Positions 33,907-42,190 of a stretch of DNA of 64,000 nt are shown here, piece by piece. Within the stretch, counting starts at the first letter, position 1; each line of letters starts with the position of its first letter. A program made the translations under genes and the position numbers. This DNA is from Allochromatium vinosum DSM 180. GTDB lineage: Bacteria > Pseudomonadota > Gammaproteobacteria > Chromatiales > Chromatiaceae. The notes under the pieces are model-generated. The model was not told where the DNA came from and searched no databases. It worked only from the letters and a program-made list of their open reading frames with translations. The stretch lies in the NCBI RefSeq assembly GCF_000025485.1, contig NC_013851.1:1775154-1839153 (forward strand), written 5' to 3'.

Positions 33907-34881
33907 ATGCAAGACTTCGACAGGATACTCTTCGTGCTGCAACCCGGAACCGAGTCGGACGGGGCCTTGGCGCGCGCCGGCGCCTTCGCGGTGAGCGTAC
34001 AGGCAGATCTGACCCTGTTGATGGTTGTCGACCGCCCGGTGGCGACCGCTGAGCTGAATCAGGCGCAGGTCGACACCGCGATCCGCGACCGATGTCTGGC
34101 GACGATGCAGCAGGCGTTGGTCGCCCTCGATCCGCCGATCGAGGCCGAGTGTCTGGTCGCCTTCGGTCGGCCGCACATCGAAATCATCCGCACCGTGCTG
34201 CGCGGTGGTCATGATCTGGTCATCAAGGCGGCCGAAACCCAGAACGGCGGTCTGCGGGCGCGTCTGTTCGGCAGCCACGACATGCATCTGCTGCGCAAAT
34301 GCCCCTGTCCGGTGTGGCTGCTGAAGCCCGAGGAACGTCAACCCTATCGCCGAATCCTGGCGACGGTCGATTTCGCGCCCGGTGCCGCGGATGCCGAGAC
34401 CGAGGGTTTGAACCGCCGCATCCTGGATCTGGCCAGCGCGCTGGCGTTGGCCGAGTTCGCCGAGCTGCATGTCGCGCATGCCTGGGAAGCGCCGGCCACG
34501 GGGCTACTGCATCGCTGGGGGGCGGGTGTCTGGGCGACGGATACCACGACCGATGAATTGCGCTATGTCGAGCAGACCCGTAATCAGCATGTGCTGGGCG
34601 TGGATGGCTTGATCAAGGGACTCGGCGAACGGATCGGGCCGGAGGGCTTCGCGTATCTGAAGCTCAAATCATACCTGCCGCGCGGCTCGGCGATCGAGGA
34701 AATCCCGGCGTTGGCCGCCGAGCTGGACGTGGATCTCATCGTCATGGGCACGGTCGGGCGTGGCGGCATTCCGGGACTACTGATCGGTAACACCGCCGAG
34801 ACCCTCCTCGATCGCTGCGATCGGGCGGTCCTGGCCGTCAAGCCACCGAGTTTCGAGACGCCTGTCAGTCTGGACGCGTGA
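33907..34881 (+). CDS. Tandem universal stress protein (UspE-like)
   Basis: 324 residues with two Usp domains (about 1-145 and 150-320). The second carries the ATP-binding G-x2-G-x9-G-(S/T) type motif: GTVGRGGIPGLLIGNTAE. The first has HDMHLLRKCPCPVWLLKP, which fits a Usp C-terminal strand without the full nucleotide loop. Cytosolic. It follows mscK by 12 bases, so it is probably co-transcribed and linked to osmotic or envelope stress. Confidence 0.9.
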   Translation: MQDFDRILFVLQPGTESDGALARAGAFAVSVQADLTLLMVVDRPVATAELNQAQVDTAIRDRCLATMQQALVALDPPIEAECLVAFGRPHIEIIRTVLRGGHDLVIKAAETQNGGLRARLFGSHDMHLLRKCPCPVWLLKPEERQPYRRILATVDFAPGAADAETEGLNRRILDLASALALAEFAELHVAHAWEAPATGLLHRWGAGVWATDTTTDELRYVEQTRNQHVLGVDGLIKGLGERIGPEGFAYLKLKSYLPRGSAIEEIPALAAELDVDLIVMGTVGRGGIPGLLIGNTAETLLDRCDRAVLAVKPPSFETPVSLDA

Positions 34882-34890
34882 TGCGAGTGC

Positions 34891-34919
34891 GGGCGGCGTG
34901 AAACGGGACACCGCCGCCC
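34891..34919. terminator. Convergent GC-rich hairpin between the usp and PA3496-like genes
   Basis: GGGCGGCGTG / CACCGCCGCCC, about ten pairs with one bulge, lies between two convergent genes. There is no T-run on either side, so it may act as a transcription barrier rather than a classical terminator. Confidence 0.45.
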
Positions 34920-34929
34920 GAGCGCGCTG

Positions 34930-35109
34930 TCAGCTCAGCTCGTTGAAGTCAGGGTCGTCGAGCAGTTCGCGCAGGCGCTTGATCTCGCGCATGTGCTCGA
35001 TGCGGCGGCGCACGTCCAGGCTGGCCGCCTGAGCGCGCGGCTCTTGTGACAGGATGGACGGGACGCGCTCCAGGAGCTCATCGCCGTAGCCAACTTCAGG
35101 ATCCAGCAT
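34930..35109 (-). CDS. Small PA3496-family-like protein
   Basis: 59 residues starting MLDPEVGYGDELL, with AAGGAG directly upstream of the ATG at 35109; the frame is open further to 35289 but without a site. The C-terminal RRRIEHMREIKRLRELLDD is an arginine- and glutamate-rich helix like that of PA3496-family putative envelope-integrity proteins. No membrane segment. The assignment rests on this short pattern only. Confidence 0.6.
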   Translation of the reverse strand: MLDPEVGYGDELLERVPSILSQEPRAQAASLDVRRRIEHMREIKRLRELLDDPDFNELS

Positions 35110-35287
35110 CTCCTTCTTACCTCGGGGATTGAACGATAACGAGACAATGATGATAGAGGCGCCATATAGCGGATTCAGGTCAGACAGGACAGTCCATTTA
35201 TTCAATTCTTTGGATTGAGATAAAAAATAGATCGAAGCGTGTCTGGAGGCGCGCCACTCGATACGCCACCCTGGAAGCACTTGATTC
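35110..35287. other. AT-rich divergent promoter region
   Basis: 178 bases between the small minus-strand gene and the antiporter gene. It is noticeably richer in A and T than its surroundings (for example GATAAAAAATAGATCG at 35218-35233), and must hold both promoters. I could not assign a confident -35/-10 pair. Confidence 0.4.
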
Positions 35288-37036
35288 ATGTTCGATCAGC
35301 TCCTGATGCATCTGCTCCTGCTGCTCGGCGCGGCAATTGCCCTGGTCTGGGTCTTCCAGCGCCTGCTGGCTCCGCCAGTGCTCGGTTATCTGCTGGTCGG
35401 TGTGCTGCTCGGTCCCTATACGCCCGGCCCCGTGATCGAGGGGCATCAACTGCGTCTGCTGGCCGAGTATGGAATCGTCTTCCTGCTGTTCACGATCGGG
35501 TTGAGCTTTTCACGACCGCAGTTGCAGGCATTGCGGCACACCGTGCTGTGGCTCGGCACCGCGCAGGTTGTCCTGACCACGGCCCTGGTCGGCGTACTGG
35601 CCTGGCTCCTGGGTCTCGCGCCGGTCGCGGCCTTCGTCGTCGGTGCGGTGTTCGCGCAGTCCTCGACCACCATCCTCAGCAAGCTCCTGGAGGAGCAGCG
35701 TGAGGAACAGAGTCGTCATGGACGCCTGGGGCTGGCGATGTCTGTGTTCCAGGACGTCACCGCCGTCCCCTTCGTCGTCATCATCCCTGTGCTGGGTCTG
35801 GCGGTGGGTGCCGAGGCCATCGCGCACTCGCTCGGCTGGGCGATGGTCAAGGCAGCGCTGGCCCTGGCCCTGGTCTATGCCGCCGGACGCTGGCTGCTGC
35901 GTCCGCTCTTTCATCTGATCGTGGCGCGTCGCTCCACCGAGCTGTTCACGCTCACGGTGCTGTTCGTCTCGCTGGCGGCGGCCTGGATCACCGGCAGTCT
36001 GGGGCTGTCGATGGCCTTCGGCGGCTTCCTGGTTGGGATGATGCTCGGCGAGACCGAATTCCGGCATCAGATCGAGGCGGCGATCCGCCCCTTCCGCGAC
36101 GTGCTGCTCGGGCTCTTCTTCATCGGGATCGGGATGCTCTTCGATCTGTCGGCCTTGCCGGCGGTCTGGCCCCTCGCGTTCGGCGGGGCGCTGGGGCTGC
36201 TGACGCTCAAGGCGCTGGTGGTGGCGCCCATCGTCCGGCTGAGCGGAACCGACGCGCTGACGGCCTGGCGCACCGGCCTGCTGCTGGCGGTCGGCGGTGA
36301 GTTCGGTTTCGCGCTCTTGGCGATCGCGCTGGAATCGGGCGCCATCGCCGGTCAGGCCGAACAGGTCGCGCTGATGTCGGTGCTGCTGTCGATGGTGATC
36401 GCGCCCTTCATCATCCGTCACAATGGCGCGATTGCCCGCCGGCTCACGCGCTCGGGCGCGCGGGCGGACGAGGCCGAGTCACGACTCCAGCCGCTCAACG
36501 TCGCCGACCTGCGTGACCATGTCATCATCTGCGGTTATGGGCGCGTTGGCCACACGGTTGCGACGCTGCTGCACGCCAGCGCCGTGCCCTTCGTGGCTTT
36601 CGACGCCGATCTGACGCGGGTGGCACGTGGGCGCGCGGACGGCTATGCGGTGTTCTATGGCGATGTCGCCGATGCCGGACTCTTTGCCGCCGCGCATGGC
36701 GAGCGCGCGGCCCTGGTGGTCGTGACCATCGATCAGGCCGACACCGCCTGGCGCACCGTTTCTTTCTTGCGCGCGCACTATCCGCCTCTCCCGATCATCG
36801 CCCGCGCGCGCGATCTGGAACAGAGCGCACGTCTGATCGCCGCCGGGGCGACCCGCGCCTATCCGGAAGCGATCGAGGCCAGTCTGCGGCTCGGAGCCAC
36901 GGCCTTGAGTCTGGTCGGGGCCGCACCCGAGAACATCGATCGGCTGATCCAGGATGTTCGGGACAGCGATTATCGACTGGTCAGCCAGGATAACGGGCCG
37001 CGCGTCAGCCGAGCGTATAACCGGCATCGACGTTGA
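35288..37036 (+). CDS. Kef-type monovalent cation/proton antiporter with RCK domain
   Basis: 582 residues of the CPA2 family. About 12 membrane helices span 1-385, including LAPPVLGYLLVGVLLGP and FLLFTIGLSF. A cytosolic RCK/TrkA-N domain follows (HVIICGYGRVGHTVATLL, then AVFYGDVADAGL), which binds NAD(H) in relatives. It resembles KefB/KefC/YbaL, expected to exchange K+ or Na+ for H+ and be gated by redox state or glutathione adducts. Its 3' end overlaps the convergent SDR gene by 32 bases. No KefF/KefG-type quinone reductase lies next to it. Confidence 0.88.
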   Translation: MFDQLLMHLLLLLGAAIALVWVFQRLLAPPVLGYLLVGVLLGPYTPGPVIEGHQLRLLAEYGIVFLLFTIGLSFSRPQLQALRHTVLWLGTAQVVLTTALVGVLAWLLGLAPVAAFVVGAVFAQSSTTILSKLLEEQREEQSRHGRLGLAMSVFQDVTAVPFVVIIPVLGLAVGAEAIAHSLGWAMVKAALALALVYAAGRWLLRPLFHLIVARRSTELFTLTVLFVSLAAAWITGSLGLSMAFGGFLVGMMLGETEFRHQIEAAIRPFRDVLLGLFFIGIGMLFDLSALPAVWPLAFGGALGLLTLKALVVAPIVRLSGTDALTAWRTGLLLAVGGEFGFALLAIALESGAIAGQAEQVALMSVLLSMVIAPFIIRHNGAIARRLTRSGARADEAESRLQPLNVADLRDHVIICGYGRVGHTVATLLHASAVPFVAFDADLTRVARGRADGYAVFYGDVADAGLFAAAHGERAALVVVTIDQADTAWRTVSFLRAHYPPLPIIARARDLEQSARLIAAGATRAYPEAIEASLRLGATALSLVGAAPENIDRLIQDVRDSDYRLVSQDNGPRVSRAYNRHRR

Positions 37037-37757
37037 GCGTGGCGCCGGTCACGAGCCGGGCGCGCGGCGAGGCGAGGAAGAGCACGGACTCGGCGACGTC
37101 GGCGGGCGTGACCACCTGCCGACCCAGGACGTGACGGCGCTCCACGGTCGCCTGCATCAGATCGTCCGCCCCGCTCCACATCTCGGACGCGACCACGCCG
37201 GGGGCGACCCCATTGACCCGAATCCCGCGCGGACCCAGCGCCAGCGCCAGCCGGCGCGTGAGCATGTCGAGTCCGGCCTTGGCCACCGAATAGCTGGTCG
37301 AGGTGCAGGTGGCGAAGGGATGCTGGGCGCAGGCCGAGGACAGATTGATCACTACGGGCGCGGCTGACGGGTCCATCAATGGCGCGCAGAGCTGCGTCAA
37401 GGCGAAAGGCGCGACCAGATTGATCTCCAACGTCTCGCGCCAGTGCTCCAGGCTCTCTTCCAGAGTACCGCTACTGCGGATGACGCCGGCATTGTTGACC
37501 AGCACGTCCAGCCGACCGCCGTCCTGCTCCAGCCGCTCCGTCAACTGTTGGAGAAAACCGGCGTCCGTGACATCGCCGGCCAGGGCCACCAGACGGCCCG
37601 CCGCGACCGCCTCCGGCCAGCGCGCGTGCACGGCAGCGATCTTCTCCGGCGAGCGTCCGAAGGTGTAGACCCGATCACCGGCATCGAGAAAGGCCGCGAC
37701 CAGTCCAGCGCCGATCCCCGATGTGCCGCCGCTGATACAGACGATGCGCGCATCCAT
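37005..37757 (-). CDS. Short-chain dehydrogenase/reductase, third gene of a pterin operon
   Basis: 250 residues, classical SDR. NAD(P) binding is by SGGTSGIGAG, with NNAGV, the catalytic serine in INLSSACAQHPF, and Y-x3-K in SYSVAKAGLDML. It is preceded by a second SDR (one-base TGATG overlap) and a PTPS homologue. Its exact substrate is unknown. The operon context suggests reduction of a pterin side chain or dihydropterin, as by sepiapterin reductase or FolM, but the generic SDR fold allows others. Confidence 0.85.
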   Translation of the reverse strand: MDARIVCISGGTSGIGAGLVAAFLDAGDRVYTFGRSPEKIAAVHARWPEAVAAGRLVALAGDVTDAGFLQQLTERLEQDGGRLDVLVNNAGVIRSSGTLEESLEHWRETLEINLVAPFALTQLCAPLMDPSAAPVVINLSSACAQHPFATCTSTSYSVAKAGLDMLTRRLALALGPRGIRVNGVAPGVVASEMWSGADDLMQATVERRHVLGRQVVTPADVAESVLFLASPRARLVTGATLNVDAGYTLG

Positions 37758-38458
37758 CAGCGCTCACGCTGCCCGAGATTGGCATGGATGACCGATCCGT
37801 TGAGCATGGGCGACTCGGCCGCGAACGCAACCGCCGAGGCGATCTCCTCGGGCGTGATCAGGCGGCCGAAGGCGTTCATCGCGGTAATGGCGGTCAGCGT
37901 CTCAGGATGGCCGTCGATGAGGGCGCGCACTTGCGGGGTATCGGTGAAACCGGGGCAGATCAGACAGGTATGGAGGCCGCGCCCGGCCAGATCCTGACAG
38001 GTCGCGCGCATCATGCCGACGAGCGCATGTTTGACGATTACATAGCTGGCGGCTCCCGGCACGGCCTTCTCGGACAGGGTCGAGCCGATGTAGAGCACGC
38101 TCGATCCGGCGCCCATTCGCGGCAGGATGAGCTGATTGAGCCGATTGGGCGACAGCAGATTGAGTTCGAGCACCGCGCGCAGATCGGCATCCGGCAGGGC
38201 GTCGATGCGGTCGGCACGCATGATCGAGGCATTGTGCACCAGACAGATCCGGCCCTCGGTGGCGATCCGTTCCGGCAGTGTCTCGGCCAGTGCGTCCAGA
38301 CTCGCGGGCGATTCCAGATCGACGCCCAGGTTCTCGACCCCAGGCTCCGGGCAGGGGCGGCGCGACAGATTGAGCACGCTCCAGCCGGCGGCCAGGAAGC
38401 GTGCGGCGATGGCCTGTCCGATGCCCGAGCTGGCACCGGTGATGATGAGTTGGTTCAT
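37757..38458 (-). CDS. Short-chain dehydrogenase/reductase, second gene of a pterin operon
   Basis: 233 residues from the ATG at 38458, which overlaps the stop of the PTPS-like gene by ATGA. The N-terminal MNQLIITGASSGIGQAI binds the cofactor. VHNAS, the serine in YIGSTLSEKAV, and Y-x3-K in SYVIVKHALVGM complete the classical triad. The short N-terminus and short C-terminus recall sepiapterin-reductase-like SDRs. Tight coupling with a PTPS homologue is the main reason to propose a pterin substrate. Confidence 0.85.
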   Translation of the reverse strand: MNQLIITGASSGIGQAIAARFLAAGWSVLNLSRRPCPEPGVENLGVDLESPASLDALAETLPERIATEGRICLVHNASIMRADRIDALPDADLRAVLELNLLSPNRLNQLILPRMGAGSSVLYIGSTLSEKAVPGAASYVIVKHALVGMMRATCQDLAGRGLHTCLICPGFTDTPQVRALIDGHPETLTAITAMNAFGRLITPEEIASAVAFAAESPMLNGSVIHANLGQRER

Positions 38459-38979
38459 GCGGATACAGACTCCGATTGAGCGATGGCCCACTGCCCCTGG
38501 CCTGAGGAGACACCGAGTTCGATGGCCCGGATCGCCGCAGCCATGGCCGCGATCTCGGGGTGCGCGCGCAGCCGTCCGAGCAGCAGCGGTGCCAGTTCCT
38601 CGATGGTGACGTTACGGATGGGCAAGAGCAGGACATCGCGGTCCAGAAAAGGGATGCGCTCGTCGGCAAAATGCGCCAGCACCAGACCATCCCGGCGCTC
38701 GATGCGCAGATAGGGCGATTCAAGCGGCAGCAGCATGCGCTCGTCGAGGGCGTCGCAGAGTTCCTTGAGCGCGCGCTTGAGGATTACATAGTCGAAGGTC
38801 AGACCACCCTCGCCCACCTGAGCCGTGACCGCGCAACGCACCCGAAAGTTGTGACCATGCAGGTTCTCGCGTTCGGTGGCCGAGAACAGCGTGAAATGGC
38901 CGGCACTGAAATTGAGATAGTCCTTGCTGATCTCGATACGGGTCAGGATGGCTTCGGCCACGAACGTCTCCATGGGCAT
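38455..38979 (-). CDS. 6-pyruvoyl-tetrahydropterin synthase family protein (PTPS-III-like)
   Basis: 174 residues. Zinc ligands are H28 (FSAGHF), H41 and H43 (NLHGHNF). The catalytic cysteine of QueD (C-x3-HGH) and of true PTPS (C-x5-HGH) is absent. Instead E38 gives E-x2-HGH, the pattern I recall for PTPS-III, which can cut the side chain of dihydroneopterin triphosphate and replace FolB. At 174 residues it is longer than QueD (about 120). It is the first gene of a three-gene unit with two SDRs. The product could feed folate or a reduced pterin cofactor. The family is clear; the exact reaction is inferred. Confidence 0.8.
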   Translation of the reverse strand: MPMETFVAEAILTRIEISKDYLNFSAGHFTLFSATERENLHGHNFRVRCAVTAQVGEGGLTFDYVILKRALKELCDALDERMLLPLESPYLRIERRDGLVLAHFADERIPFLDRDVLLLPIRNVTIEELAPLLLGRLRAHPEIAAMAAAIRAIELGVSSGQGQWAIAQSESVSA

Positions 38980-39073
38980 GATCGGCGGTCGGCCAGTTTG
39001 ACGTGCTCGTCCAGGGTGTCAAGCCGGCGGCGGTCATTCGGGAATCCTGAGCATGCGGGTCGTCGCGGTCGGA

Positions 39074-39952
39074 TCAAGCCGGTTCGGCGCGCCTGAGCGC
39101 GGCGGCGGCCAGGATCGACATCAGGATCACCAGCGGCCAGGACAGCAGCAGCGTCTCGCGCGTGAACGGGAGGCCGCCCGGTATCGTCAGCGCCGTCAGG
39201 CCGACGAGGCCGAGCAGATTGATGAGGCTGAAGTCAAACGCGAGGCTCGGCGCGATCCGTCCCGATGGGCCGTCACTCCATTGCGGTCCGGCGAACAGGA
39301 TCGGCGCCCAGCCGGCCAGGACGCCGACCGGCGCCACGAGCGTCAGGCCCAGCATCCAGTCGTCGAGATCCAGAACCAGCGCCAGATCGCGCGCGCCCAT
39401 GGCCAGTACGCGCGCGCCCATGGTCAGCAGGGTCAGCCCCACACAGACACGTGCGACCAATCCCCAGCGTCGCCGCCTGGAGCCTGCCGGAGGCGTCAGG
39501 TGTGCCGTGTCGGAGGCGGATTGTCGCGTCGCCCAGGTCATCCGGATCAGATAGAGCAGACACAGCAGAACCAGTACGCTCCCATCGACCCGTCCAAGAC
39601 GGCCATCGAACGCCAGCCCCCAGACGCCGACCGCTGCACCCATCAGGCTCCAAGCACGCGACCGGGCATGATGAACACCTTCAGCCTCCACACGCGCCGA
39701 CGAGCTGGTGCTTATCGCCAACAGAGTACCGAGAACATGGACACCAACGATCGCACCAAGCCCCAGATCGCTCGCGTCAGGCCCAACCGACTGCAAGGTC
39801 ACGGCCATCACCGGCAGCATGGCGATCAACGCCGGCCAGGGCGAGTGTCGTCGGATCGACGGACCGATCCCGCTCTGCGCGACGACACGTCCCAGAATAA
39901 GCCCGATCAGGCCCAGGATCAGCACGGCCAGCGAGAGGCTCCAATCCGGCAT
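39074..39952 (-). CDS. Degenerate Ca2+/cation antiporter-like membrane protein
   Basis: 292 residues with about ten hydrophobic segments. Two halves resemble the alpha-repeats of the CaCA (NCX/YrbG) family. In the second half, LTMGARVLAMGARDLALVLDLDDWMLGLTLVAPVG follows the family pattern, but the acidic G-T-S-x-P-E signature is replaced by APVGVLAGW. SLINLLGLVGLTAL corresponds to the G-S-N-x-F-N segment without its polar residues. Cation transport is therefore doubtful; a structural or regulatory role is possible. It lies 9 bases downstream of zur on the same strand, so it may belong to the zinc operon. Confidence 0.55.
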   Translation of the reverse strand: MPDWSLSLAVLILGLIGLILGRVVAQSGIGPSIRRHSPWPALIAMLPVMAVTLQSVGPDASDLGLGAIVGVHVLGTLLAISTSSSARVEAEGVHHARSRAWSLMGAAVGVWGLAFDGRLGRVDGSVLVLLCLLYLIRMTWATRQSASDTAHLTPPAGSRRRRWGLVARVCVGLTLLTMGARVLAMGARDLALVLDLDDWMLGLTLVAPVGVLAGWAPILFAGPQWSDGPSGRIAPSLAFDFSLINLLGLVGLTALTIPGGLPFTRETLLLSWPLVILMSILAAAALRRAEPA

Positions 39953-39961
39953 GTTCGAGGA

Positions 39962-40420
39962 TCAGGGATGCTTGAGCACGCAGTCGGCACAGGTGCCGAT
40001 CAATTCGACCACCGGGCGGCTCGGCCGAAACCCGGTCTCGCTGGCGGCCAGCGTCAGACTCCGGGTGATGGCGGCATCCTCCAGCTCGGTCACGCGCCCG
40101 CACTCGGCGCAGATGAGGAACTGACTGGCATGCGGATGCTCGGGATGGGTGCAGCCGACGAAGGCATGCAGACTCTCGATCTTGTGCGCCAGCCCCTGTT
40201 CGAGCAGGAAATCGAGCGCCCGATAGACGGTCGGCGGGGCCAGGGCGCGCGCGCCCTCGCGCATGGATTCCAGGATCTCATAGGCGCCGAGCGGACGCTC
40301 CGCCGCGCACAGGATCGACAGCACCCGCCGCCGCTGCGCTGTGAGTCTGACGCCGCGCTGCTGGCAGAGCGACTCGGCGCGATCGAGCACCCGATTCAGG
40401 GTCTCACCTGTCGTCGGCAT
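39962..40420 (-). CDS. zur: Fur-family zinc uptake regulator (Zur)
   Basis: 152 residues starting MPTTGETLNRVL; the frame is open to 40876 inside znuB but without use. The winged-helix region has RLTAQRRRVL and TVYRALDFLLEQGLAHKIES. The C-terminal dimerisation domain has CAECGRV and a second CADC, the structural zinc site, and a CTHPEHPHASQ metal segment. The znuB stop lies eight bases upstream, so zur is in the operon it should repress. Confidence 0.92.
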   Translation of the reverse strand: MPTTGETLNRVLDRAESLCQQRGVRLTAQRRRVLSILCAAERPLGAYEILESMREGARALAPPTVYRALDFLLEQGLAHKIESLHAFVGCTHPEHPHASQFLICAECGRVTELEDAAITRSLTLAASETGFRPSRPVVELIGTCADCVLKHP

Positions 40421-40428
40421 GGCGCGCC

Positions 40429-41283
40429 CTACCCTCTGACCGCTGTCGCCTGACGCCAGGCGCGTCGACGGTGCAACTGACGGCTGATCAGCGCCGACAG
40501 GATATAGACGCCTCCCGCGAGCAGGATCATGGTCGGCCCGGCCGGCAGATCCGGCCCGAACGACAGCGCCAGCCCCAGCGTGGTGAAGAGCGCCCCGAGT
40601 CCGGTGGCGATCAGCATCATGGCCCCCAGCGAATGGACATAATGCCCGGCGATGGCTGCCGGCAGCGTCAGCAGCGCAATGACCAGGATCAGCCCCACCA
40701 CCTGGATCAGCAGCACCACGGTCACAGCCACCAGACACAGCAGCAGCAGATAGAACAGCGTCACCGGCACGCCGCGCAGACGCGCGAATTCTTCGTCGAA
40801 GGTGACGGCCAGGAACTGCCGATAGAAGAGCGCGACCGTCGCCACCAGTACCAGATCCAGCCCGGCCATCCACCACAGTTCACGCGTCGGCACCAGCAGA
40901 ATGTTGCCGAACAGAAAACTCATCAGATCCGAGGAATATCCCGGCGTCTTGGCGATGAAGAGCACGCCGACCGCCATGCCGATGGCCCAGAGCGCACCGA
41001 TGAGCGTGTCTTCCTGGGTCTTCCAGCTCAGCCGCACCGCCCCGATCAGCAGCGCTGAGAGAATGGCCGCGATCAGCGCCCCGGCAAAGGGGTCGACCCC
41101 GAAATAGAGCGCCGCGCCCATGCCGCCGAGCACCGAATGCGCGATGCCCCCGGCCATGAAGGCGATGCGCTTGACGACGACGAAGGTGCCGATCACGCCG
41201 CAGCCGACGCTGGCCAGAAGCCCTGCAATCAGTGCGCTCTGCAGGAACCCATAGGTGCCGAGTGCCGTGAGGAATTCAGCCAT
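40429..41283 (-). CDS. znuB: Zinc ABC transporter permease
   Basis: 284 residues from the ATG at 41283. A polytopic ABC-3 family permease with about eight helices (ALIAGLLASVGCGVIGTFVVV, MAGGIAHSVLGGMGAALYFG). It pairs with ZnuC and sits between znuC (8-base overlap) and zur. A periplasmic ZnuA binding protein is not encoded nearby, so it must come from another locus. Confidence 0.92.
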   Translation of the reverse strand: MAEFLTALGTYGFLQSALIAGLLASVGCGVIGTFVVVKRIAFMAGGIAHSVLGGMGAALYFGVDPFAGALIAAILSALLIGAVRLSWKTQEDTLIGALWAIGMAVGVLFIAKTPGYSSDLMSFLFGNILLVPTRELWWMAGLDLVLVATVALFYRQFLAVTFDEEFARLRGVPVTLFYLLLLCLVAVTVVLLIQVVGLILVIALLTLPAAIAGHYVHSLGAMMLIATGLGALFTTLGLALSFGPDLPAGPTMILLAGGVYILSALISRQLHRRRAWRQATAVRG

Positions 41284-42028
41284 GCTGGTGCTCGACCTGG
41301 CGGATATGGCCGCCGTAGAGATGTTGGATGGTATCGCTGTCGATTGTGCTGGTGCCGTGACAGGCCAGGGTCCGGTTGAGACAGGCCACGCGGCTGACGT
41401 ACTCGGAGATGAAGGCAATATCGTGCGAGACCAGCAGAATGGTCAGACGCTGGTTGAGTTCGGCGAGCAGATCGAAGATGTCGTTCTCGACGCGCTGGTC
41501 GATGTTGGCCGTGGGCTCGTCGAGGATCAGGATGCGTGGTTCACCGACCAGCGCGCGCGCCAGCAGCACCCGTTGCAACTGTCCGCCCGAGAGTTGGCCG
41601 ATCGGGCGCCGTGCCAGATCCGCCGCCTCGACCTCAGCGAGCGCCTGCCGGGCCGCCGCACGGTCGGCGCGGCCCGACCAGCCGAGCGGCCAGCGCGACC
41701 CGAGTCCGATCCGCCCCATGGCCACGACGTCCTCGACGCAGATCGGAAAATCGCGCGGAAAGCTGGGGAATTGGGGCACATAGCCGATGGTGCGCGCGGC
41801 CTCGCGCGGCGGACGACCAAGCACGCGAATGCGCCCGGACTGAGGTTCGAGCAGACCCAGGATCAGCTTCAGCAGCGTGCTCTTGCCGCCGGCATTGGGG
41901 CCGACCAGTCCCACGAACTCGCCGGCAACGATGCTCAGGTCGATGCGTTCGAGCACCAGCGTCTCGCCATAGGAGAAGCTGACGGACTCCACGCGGATCA
42001 CGGGTGAGTCGGGCATTGTGCTCGGCAT
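41276..42028 (-). CDS. znuC: Zinc ABC transporter ATPase
   Basis: 250 residues from the ATG at 42028 (another at 42016). Walker A is GPNAGGKST, signature LSGGQLQR, Walker B ILILDEPTA, and switch histidine LLVSHDI. It is first in the znuC-znuB-zur run. Its upstream region, shared with the divergent lipid-kinase-like gene, contains a weak Zur-box-like sequence. Its closest paralogues carry zinc or manganese; the linked Zur favours zinc. Confidence 0.92.
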   Translation of the reverse strand: MPSTMPDSPVIRVESVSFSYGETLVLERIDLSIVAGEFVGLVGPNAGGKSTLLKLILGLLEPQSGRIRVLGRPPREAARTIGYVPQFPSFPRDFPICVEDVVAMGRIGLGSRWPLGWSGRADRAAARQALAEVEAADLARRPIGQLSGGQLQRVLLARALVGEPRILILDEPTANIDQRVENDIFDLLAELNQRLTILLVSHDIAFISEYVSRVACLNRTLACHGTSTIDSDTIQHLYGGHIRQVEHQHG

Positions 42029-42099
42029 GGGATCGAGTCGATGGTGGGTGTGTCGATGAAGAGGTTGTCCGGCATCCGCGCCAGCGCGGCCGGATCGGG

Positions 42100-42120
42100 A
42101 GCGTACAGTATAACGTGAAT
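42100..42120. promoter_or_regulatory. Weak candidate Zur operator
   Basis: Reverse strand GTTATACTGTACG (42102-42114) agrees with 9 of 12 defined positions of the GTTATA-N-TATAAC Zur-box core; the outer flanks do not match. It lies about 75 bases before the znuC start and as far from the divergent gene. Confidence 0.3.
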
Positions 42121-42190
42121 GGGCGCCGCGCCGGTCAGGACGATTGAGTATGATGGCGCGCCCATTCTTCTCGACGAGGATTCGACACGC

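Noticed and set aside
39053-40453. 466-residue open frame opposite the antiporter-like and zur genes
   Set aside because: Low-complexity R/Q/H-rich translation; zur and the membrane protein have specific motifs on the minus strand.
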